Source of the DNA: Dromaius novaehollandiae
Lineage: Eukaryota > Chordata > Aves > Casuariiformes > Dromaiidae
Assembly: GCF_036370855.1 (NCBI RefSeq)
Contig: NC_088130.1
Span: 66,874,941 to 66,938,940 of the forward strand
Direction of reading: 5' to 3'
Length of the DNA: 64,000 nucleotides
Shown: positions 56,961 through 64,000 of the stretch, piece after piece
Position numbering within the stretch: the stretch's first letter is position 1
Layout of the letters: each line of letters opens with the position of its first letter
Program-made: the position numbers and the translations under genes
Notes under the pieces: generated by a model
The model's input: only the letters and a program-made list of their open reading frames with translations
The model's database searches: none
What the model was told of the DNA's origin: nothing

Positions 56961-59900
56961 GTAATGGTGGGCTCTGGGGCGGGTTTCTCCCCGTGAGGGG
57001 CTGCAGTGCGCCCCTGTGGCGTTTGAAAGCACTGCCTTGAAGTCTCTCCTGTTGCTGACCTCTTCTGTGTCAGAGGTGGTGTCTGCAGGGCTCAGGCCTG
57101 CAGGTCGTGGTGGCCTTTCCTCCCCTGCTAGCCAGCAGAAACTGTTCTAGCAATAACGGTTTGGGAAACTTTATCTTATCCTGCTTGAATGCCGTTTTCA
57201 TCATCTGCCCAAATACCCATTTAACATGTCTTAGATCATTAGTGCCTCTGTAGCAAACAGCTCGGGGGAATAGAAAGATAATCTTTTCTCATCTGGAGAT
57301 AAGCAAATACTCAGAGAAATGATGGAGATTAAAAAGAGTTAAAAATGAAGAGAAATAGTTTTCTAGACTGCAGAGGGTGTCTGAAGGAGGGACAAAGGAA
57401 TGCGTCTCCCACTTTTCCACTTGTCTTTTGACTGAGTTAGTATGAGTTTTTCTTCAGGAATTTAGAGCTTGCAGCACTTTCCATTTCTTGCATCTGTCAG
57501 CTATTTTCCGTTCATTCAGTGACTGTTTATTGTCTCTCCCTCCCCCCCCCCCCCCCCCCAACTTTTCTGGCAGGTTACTTTATGGCTAAAGAAAATATTT
57601 GGGGATCAGCCCATTCCACAATATGAAGTGAATGCATGGACCATTGATATCTTGTATGAGCTTGCTGAACACAATGAAGCCAGGGATAGGGATGTTTCTT
57701 TGCTGATAGAGGATATGAACCAGAAGGCAGCAGAATATGAAGTAGAAGGTGAGTTTGAAGCTCCAGTTCTCAGTTCCATCAATGCTAAGAATTTTTCTTA
57801 GTGACCACGTAGACTGTCTCTGTTAAAACCTTATAAAAAGTTATGAAAGGCTATCAATAAGCTAACCATTTGTTCTGGTTCAGCTCTTACTACCGTATAC
57901 TTCATGCTTTCCTTTCAGCAAAATTTAGTGACGTAAGGTTGGTCAAGAGCAACTTTTTAAGCCAGCTTGAGCAGGCTGTAAGTATGGGCAAGGAGATTAG
58001 TTGCTGAAACATCCTTGCTTGCTGGACTGGACAGCACAGCACTGAAATATTGGCTGGATAGACAGGTGAGCAACACTATTGCTGATTTAAGAGTCTGAGC
58101 TGGTGCTTATCTCCTATTAAGGAAAGCGCTTGAGGAATCTGAAACAACAGTGAGGTAATTTAGTTATGCTGTAGCTATCTGGAGTGAGTGTTGATAATGT
58201 GCTTTTCTGGAGCAAGTGCGTGGTTCAGGAGGCTGTAATATGTTTTTAGCATATCGTATACTGAAGGATTGTACCTTTAATGGATTTGTTTTTTCTTCAA
58301 GAAGGAATTTTACTTTCCTGTGAAAAGACTGATTTTGTACGCATGAAGACATTTTCCTCCAAAACTCTACTTTTATTTTTTTTCCCTTCAAGTCTTCTAG
58401 TGACTCGCCATCAAATAAATCATGATAGAGACTAAATGGTTGCATTAGGCTGTCGGAGAACATGGGCATTGCCAGTCAGGCGTGGGTATAAGTTCTGATG
58501 CAAATTCGGACCCTTTCAGAAGGAAGGATCATCCTTCCTATTTGTTATGCAAATTAGGCTTGTCGGCCACCATAACAGGGCTCGACCCTAGGTTCCCGCA
58601 AGCAAAGTTCAAAGCCAATCAAAATCAAAGCAAATTAAATAATTAAATTTTAATCACGCGTGTGCTGTAATTACAGCTCGAGCTGGGTGCCTCCCAAGAG
58701 GGACCCTAACAAAAACAAATCCTGGGCAATTATAGTTTTTTTCAACTTAAATTTCCCACCCCTCACGCGGTAGTTAGACCAATAGTAATTTTTAGGTCTG
58801 GGGTCTCCTGCTCCTCATTGGATCTCATCATTGTTCCTAGGTAAGCTGTTTTTCTCCTTCTCTTTATTTTTTTGTGGTCTCTGATGATGGTTGTACTTTT
58901 ATCTTTGTTGGTCTTGCAGTTGTCTCCCAAGGTCTTATTTTCAAAGTTTTGACTTCTTCCCTTTCGGTGTGGGTGACACAGGAATGCAGACTGCGTGTGG
59001 CTTCCTTATCTTCCCAGCCTGAACCAGCTCTGAGGCACTTTTTTTTACTAAACTAAGTAAAGGTTCATTACTTTATTCAAGTGCGGCCTAAGGCTTCAGC
59101 AAATTTAGCTACTCATGCTAAGCAAGTTTTACAGAAGATGTGCTAAGCGGCTATCTCTAGACAGTTTCAATTCACTATTCTTTAACACTAATACAGGTCT
59201 GTCGTGACAAGCATGTGCATGCCAGGACTGGGTTTAGGCTGAGCTCCACAGTTCTCTGCAGAGCAAAAACCTGAGCGTGCTCATCACCATAGTGCAAGGA
59301 TAAACTCTTGTTTGTGTTTAGACATGCTGGTCAGGGAAGGAGTGGAGCAGCTCTCTTCCTCAACACAGTGAACTTGCTTGACAAGCAGGAATGTGACAGC
59401 AGTTTGGCATGTTTAAGTCTTCTTTTAAGATTGCTCTTCCCCTAACAGTGGAAATGTAACCAAAATTTCTAGAGTGGGATTGAATTCTAGCTTCAGAGAG
59501 GGCCATCTAGGCCTCAGAAGAACAGTGGCATAGAAATGACTAATTTGGTTTGTATTTGTTTTTCAGCCAACTTTCTACAGGACGTTCTCACAGAAATCCT
59601 GGGTTTTTCCTTATCTAGTCTGTCCAGTGAGGGCATCAGCTACCTAAATGAGCTGGTAAACACTGCGATGATACTTGAAACAAAGGACACTTCTCTTGCC
59701 AGGTAGTTCTTCCCACTCTGCACCAGGGATGATGGTCTGTGCTGTTTCCCTGTGGCTTTTCAATTTGACGGTTTCAAACTGTACTTTCACACAGGACTTG
59801 TACTTGTCAGCTGTTTTTACACCACTTGGGCAACTTTAAAGGATGTGGGAACTGTGCACAAGGCTGCAACTCTTGATTCCACTAGTAAGGGAAGTCTCTG

Positions 59901-62864
59901 AGGTCTGAAAGGTTAAATCCTAGCCCAGGTTAAATCCCTCTTTTTTTTCTTTTTTTTTCCTCCTTCCCCTTTCTCTTCTTTCTCCTGCTGCTTTTGTGGT
60001 TAGTGGCTGCAGGATGCTACCACGAGGACCACTGTGGCAGGTAGCACAAGCTAGAGCAGCTTTCACACAGCTTCAGCAAGGACTGAGGAGCTGTAACTGG
60101 TTGCTCAATCTCAGCCCTTCTTTCCCTCCCTTACCTAGCTTCACTTAATGTCAGGAGTTTTCCATAGCTCAGCCACAGAGAAACAGCAGCTGTTAGTCTG
60201 CTCTTCCTAGGCCCCTCTTCCTTGCATAGCCTCACCCACAATGCAGTTTGCTGAGTGCTGGCAGTAAGGAAAGGCCAAAATCTGCCTTGGAATATATATA
60301 TTTTTTTTTCTTCCCCCCTTTGGGAGCTTTGCTCTCCTAGCTCTTTTGCTGAGCCAGAGAGCAGGCAGCTATGAGCCATTTGGGAGGAGGAGGTGACTGA
60401 CGTACTGCTGGGCATGTCTCAGTGGTATGTGTTTTCAGTGACTGAATACAGTTTCTCTCACAGGTGGCTTGGCAAGCCAGGCGTGGAGCTCCTGAATATT
60501 TCAAGTTTGGGGGTTATATTTGCTAGAATGCCCGGTCTTGCCTGGCCTTTCCGCTACTCAGATTGCTGGGCCATTTCCCTTTCCAGATGAAATCTTTGTT
60601 AGTTAAGGGAAGCAGTTATTCCCGGTGACTTCTTTTACTTTCCTCTTCTAAATGAGCTGGCATTTCTCAGATGTGTCAGAACATGAGAATAAAAACTCAA
60701 GTCATTTGTGGAAAGTGTGGAAAAAAATAATCATGAGTTTTGGAAGAGCTGACTCCTGAACGTTCCTACTAAATCTCTCATTTCACTAGTTTCGCCTGTG
60801 CCATCAACGATCTGACTTCAGATCTGCTTGCAGTAGAATCAAAAAACAGAGAAATGGAACTGGAATTGACCAGCATTAAGAAAAAACTAACTGCAGCGCT
60901 GATGCTGGAAAAGCGGTTACAAGAGTGAGTAATGGATGAAAAAGGGGAAAGATGTAAGCAGTATTGGTGATCTGTGCAGTGTGGTATGTCAGCTGTGATC
61001 ACTAGCAAGGATCACTGAATTTTCAGGTTTATGATGCATCTCTAATTCACAGTATTTGACATCGTCTATCAAAAGTCATGTGCTATAGGTACATCTCGTA
61101 ATCAAAAGAGATTTGGCGTACCATCAAACACATTATTTTAACCCCAAAATGGGCTAAAAGCAGTTCTCACATATGGGCTGGTGTCTTCCACTGGTTGCTT
61201 TCAGCTGAGGTTAAAGGTAAACCTGTTTTGCTTACCACAGTTAGTGTGGGTTTTGTTGCCAAAATGAAGGAGGCAGGCAGAACAGAAAAGACTTCTAGAT
61301 AGGAATGTCCTTTAACCAGTGCATGGGAGACTTCAAAAAAAAAAAAAAACCAAAAAAAAAAACAACGATATCAAGTTCATTCCCTAAAGGATGTAATCTG
61401 TTTGAAGCATAGCAGCGCCAGCCCCTGCTTTGAGTGGGCATTGGTCCAGATGATATCCACAGGTCCCTTCCAGTCTAATTATTTTCTGGTCTTTGTCATT
61501 TAAAGCTGCAATTGTGGTGCTGCTTGTAGCAAAGATACTGTAGTTGTGTGCTTATCCCAGGTTTGCCATGGTCCTTTTCTGATTTTAAGTTTAGATAGCT
61601 TAGCAGGTCTCTAATTAGTAAAGTACACTGTGTTACATAGTGTTACTCTGTGCTGTTAGGCAAATGACTTTTGGTGGTCTGGAGATGACAGACCGTGGAT
61701 GACTCCACTGGAGAATCTTGCAGGGAAATGCAGCTGTTTTCTCTGTTCTCTCCCTTCTGGTATGGATTGTATTGCAGGGTTTAGCTTGACTATAGATGAT
61801 TAAGAAGTATGTATATACTGGTATGTCTTTGAATGTAAAGGTTTGCTTGCTTTTGTATTTGTTTTTTTTTAAGGGACCTTAAAAAAACAGAGGAACATTT
61901 GGAGGTAGAAAAAGCAAAAGCTGAGAGCCGATCCCAGAACTTGAAGTTCCTGAAAGACAAATCTGAGGATTTCAAAATCAGGATCAAGGCTGCTGAGGTA
62001 GATGGAAGGGATTTTCCCATGAGACCTTGTAAAGCAGTAGCACAGCCGTGGCTGGTTGGGCCCAAAATTATAATTAGAGACATCCCTGGTCTTTCTTAGA
62101 CTCCGAGACATAAGACTGTGGTCCTCTTAGCACTCTGGCTACCATGCTTTGGTTGTTCCTACTATGCTTTTTTGCCGTGACATGCTGTAGTAGATGCAAG
62201 GACACTTTTCCTTCTTTCACATAGAACTATATTAGCTCAGATTACCTTGTATTTACTCTGAGGTACTTTAGTGTAACAGCATACAGTCAGTTAGCAGCAG
62301 AGCAGCTGACTCACTGTGGTAGCTTGTGTGTCAAAATTCTGAATATAGCCATTTTTGAGATTAGTGAATGGTTAAACGTCGAAGGCACAAGCTGCACTGT
62401 CTTTTCACCTTTCTTGCATCATGAAGGATGTGTGAATGTTCTATGTAATTCTTGGATGCTGTCCAATATTTTGACAAATCTGAGGTGGAAAACATTGTAT
62501 TAAACTAAAGACATTTTATTGGGAAACCTCTTCCTAGCCTTTGCAGATGCTCTTCTCCCACTAGTTTTCTGGAAAGATTTGTTATTAGTAGTATAAATTT
62601 TAGCAGTAGCTGACTTCATATACTGGCTAGATCTACAGTTCAAATAGCACATGTTTCTGTTGTTAGCAAACTGTGTTTCTGTTTTGATCAAATTCACAGT
62701 TAACAGAGAGGAGAAAGATTTTGCTGTTATATTTTGCTGTCAGTTGTGTCTGTGTGGTAGGAGAGTGCATATTGTACAAACTGTCTTCTCATTTGTAGGA
62801 GCAGCTTGCTGCCACAGGGTTGGACCAGTCTTTGACCCATCAATCGTTAGTGAACCTGTCTGAG
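56925..62864 (+). CDS. HAUS1: HAUS1 (CCDC5), augmin-like complex subunit 1 (5' part, coding exons 1-6)
   Basis: One of eight subunits of augmin, the coiled-coil complex that binds spindle microtubules and recruits gamma-tubulin to start branch microtubules; it also helps centrosome integrity. Six exons join to 672 nt, 224 residues in phase 0, against 278 aa in human. Matches include WLKKIFGDQPIPQYEVN (residues 16-32), RDRDVSLLIEDMNQKAAEYE, ILETKDTSLA, a Lys/Glu-rich coiled coil from about residue 128 to 200, FKIRIKAAEEQL and GLDQSLTHQSLVNLSE. The start is the ATG at 56,925 (MEEKAVVEKLQRVTLWL). The last exons, starting near human KLARLKQQT, are beyond the right edge. An LTR-like segment and a CR1-like fragment sit in introns 2 and 4. 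Confidence 0.96.
57542..57559 (+). repeat. HAUS1: Poly-C run of 18 at the HAUS1 exon 2 acceptor
   Basis: Eighteen C in a row lie 14 bases before the exon. With the TCTCTCCCT before it, this run is most of the polypyrimidine tract. Confidence 0.93.
57574..57748 (+). CDS. HAUS1: HAUS1 coding exon 2
   Basis: Encodes residues 13-70 plus one base: VTLWLKKIFGDQPIPQYEVN, then RDRDVSLLIEDMNQKAAEYE. The acceptor CTGGCAG lies 14 bases after an 18-base C run. Confidence 0.95.
57749..59566 (+). other. HAUS1: HAUS1 intron 2
   Basis: A 1.8-kb intron. About a third of it is the LTR-like segment; the rest is unique sequence. Confidence 0.75.
58452..59060. mobile_element. Possible avian retrovirus-like LTR remnant
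   Basis: The block differs from its surroundings and contains ACAGCTCGAGCTGGGTGCCT, a string I associate with avian endogenous-retrovirus LTRs. It also has GTTCCCGCAAGCAAAG and a long TC-rich part. I see no gag, pol or env reading frame, so at most it is a lone LTR. The ends are uncertain and no target-site duplication was confirmed. Confidence 0.4.
59567..59702 (+). CDS. HAUS1: HAUS1 coding exon 3
   Basis: Encodes residues 71-115 plus two bases: ANFLQDVLTEILGFSLSSLS, then YLNELVNTAMILETKDTSLA. The acceptor is TTTTTCAG and the donor CCAG|GTAGTT. Confidence 0.95.
59935..59986. repeat. Pyrimidine-rich tract
   Basis: Fifty-two bases made only of T and C on the + strand in HAUS1 intron 3, far from any exon. 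Confidence 0.85.
60790..60924 (+). CDS. HAUS1: HAUS1 coding exon 4
   Basis: Encodes residues 116-160 plus two bases: SFACAINDLTSDLLAVESK, then a Glu/Lys-rich coiled coil ending LMLEKRLQ. The donor is GA|GTGAGT. Confidence 0.94.
61335..61362. repeat. Interrupted poly-A tract
   Basis: Fifteen and eleven A separated by CC, in HAUS1 intron 4 shortly before the CR1-like fragment. Confidence 0.9.
61420..61500 (+). mobile_element. CR1-like LINE 3' end fragment
   Basis: TTGGTCCAGATGATATCCAC, then AGGTCCCTTCCAGTCTAATT and ATTTTCTGG, resembles the conserved 3' end of bird and reptile CR1 elements (attggactagatgatctcca, gaggtcccttccaaccc, then an attctatg tail). It is old and truncated. Confidence 0.55.
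61874..61997 (+). CDS. HAUS1: HAUS1 coding exon 5
   Basis: Encodes residues 161-202: EDLKKTEEHLEVEKAKAESR, then LKFLKDKSEDFKIRIKAAE, a coiled-coil region. The acceptor follows a T9 run. Confidence 0.95.
62799..62864 (+). CDS. HAUS1: HAUS1 coding exon 6 (last exon in window)
   Basis: Encodes residues 203-224: EQLAATGLDQSLTHQSLVNL then SE, as in human EQLSARGMDASLSHQSLVAL. Phase 0 at both ends. Confidence 0.94.
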
Positions 62865-63603
62865 GTAGGTCTTCCAGTACAAGATGGACGTTTCTGCAGT
62901 GGTACGGGCCAGTCTTGTTTGTTGGGTGGTTTCAGGAAATGTACTTTGTCATTTGATTACCTGAACAGAAAAAAGAGGCCTGAAGGAAAATCTTGTAGGC
63001 AGAGACTTCTGAACTGAGAAATGTCAGGTGGGTCTCTCTCCTAGAAGCCGAGAAGCTATGGGTGCTGAAGCTGTGCCTCTTCTTGACGGTTAAATGAGCA
63101 CTCATTTTAGACTTGGGAAGAAGCTTTCCCTCTGGACTGATTGAGTGGAACAACTGGAATCTTTATTTTGTTGTATTTTGGGTTTTTCCCCCTTTTCTGC
63201 TTTCTGCCTTTGCCCATGATTGGGAAGGTAGTCTACTAGAAAATTTCATATAATAAATACAAAGCTATTGAAGGAATATTTGCAGGGAATCGGCAGTCCC
63301 CGGTCTGTCTGACTCTGATCTCTGCTGTAAATGGTGTGGACAGTCTGTGGAATATATCCTCTTACATGGTTGCCTGTGTTTTGGGAGTTACTAGCTAAAA
63401 TGACCCAAGTGATTCCTTCTAGTATGTATGAAATAGACCCGCTCTCAAATGCTTTTGAGCAGGGGGAAGAGGCAGTGCAAAGTCCAAGTTCTGAACTACT
63501 GTGTGCCTTCTTGTGTCTTTAAAAAGAACATTTTTGGATGTATTGTAAGCCCAGCAGGGTAATAAGTTAAAGCAAGAAGCATGTTTCTTGTATTACTAAC
63601 CAC

Positions 63604-63639
<36 letters not shown>

Positions 63640-64000
63640 GCTTTTCCTGCATGTTAGTTACTTTGAACAATGAAAATAGCTACGCTGATTTTACTTTGTG
63701 GTTCTCATGAACCAGCACTGGGTGGCAATGTTTACATTGCAGTGTTTCAGAAGAGTACTAACCAAAAATCATTTGCTTTGGAATTTTACTTATTAAAAAT
63801 TATAGGCAATTTTCTGTAGGTCTCAAGCTTTATCTGACCTTTGTCTTCTAAAACTGGAAGATAAGGGCAGGTTTGACTCACTTCCAGCAAAGCAGATATA
63901 GGAATGGCAGCTCAGTTAATTGATCGTCTTCATAGTGCACTTTTTACTTTAGGCTGATTATCTGTAGAGGGTTGAGAGCTATGGAAGGTGCTCGGTTTTC
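62865..64000 (+). other. HAUS1: HAUS1 intron 6, partial
   Basis: No following HAUS1 exon is found before the right edge. A 30-base T run lies at 63,609. Confidence 0.75.
63609..63638. repeat. Poly-T run of 30
   Basis: Thirty T in a row on the + strand. No SINE body is recognised next to it. Confidence 0.93.

Overview
This is vertebrate nuclear DNA, most likely from a bird. It holds four spliced protein-coding genes in the order EPG5 (-), PSTPIP2 (-), ATP5F1A (-), HAUS1 (+). That order and orientation match human 18q21.1 as I remember it. The equivalent block in birds lies on the Z chromosome, and ATP5F1A (ATP5A1) is one of the genes that also keeps a W copy in many birds. Support for a bird comes from compact introns, a CR1-like 3' tail and an avian-style LTR-like segment. 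Support from repeats is modest, so a close non-avian archosaur is not excluded.

Layout. Positions 1-16,043 hold the 5' part of EPG5 (coding exons 1-11, about 748 of roughly 2,580 residues). The gene runs off the left edge inside intron 11. Positions 16,300-19,445 have no recognised gene and include the unmarked PSTPIP2 3' UTR. PSTPIP2 is complete from 19,446 to 43,855 in 14 coding exons (334 aa), with an intron 1 of about 10.9 kb. From 44.4 to 48.4 kb I recognise nothing genic. ATP5F1A is complete from 48,554 to 56,371 in 12 coding exons (553 aa), with a polyadenylation signal at 48,447. A GC-rich, head-to-head promoter of about 550 bp separates it from HAUS1, of which coding exons 1-6 (224 residues) are present. 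HAUS1 runs off the right edge inside intron 6.

Every exon was placed by reading the reverse complement or forward strand, requiring AG/GT boundaries and checking that codon phase carries across each junction. Summed lengths are whole codons for PSTPIP2 (1,005 nt) and ATP5F1A (1,662 nt), and both proteins equal the human lengths. No frameshift or in-frame stop was found in any of the four genes.

The four genes do unrelated work: autophagosome-lysosome tethering (EPG5), F-BAR membrane and cytoskeleton regulation in myeloid cells (PSTPIP2), mitochondrial ATP synthesis (ATP5F1A) and spindle microtubule branching (HAUS1). Only ATP5F1A and HAUS1 share a regulatory region. I found no convincing novel system. 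The more notable details are a changed C-terminal tyrosine in PSTPIP2, a weak EPG5 exon-2 donor with an open read-through frame, an almost pure poly-C tract at a HAUS1 acceptor, a perfect hairpin plus repeat in an ATP5F1A intron, and the sex-chromosome question.
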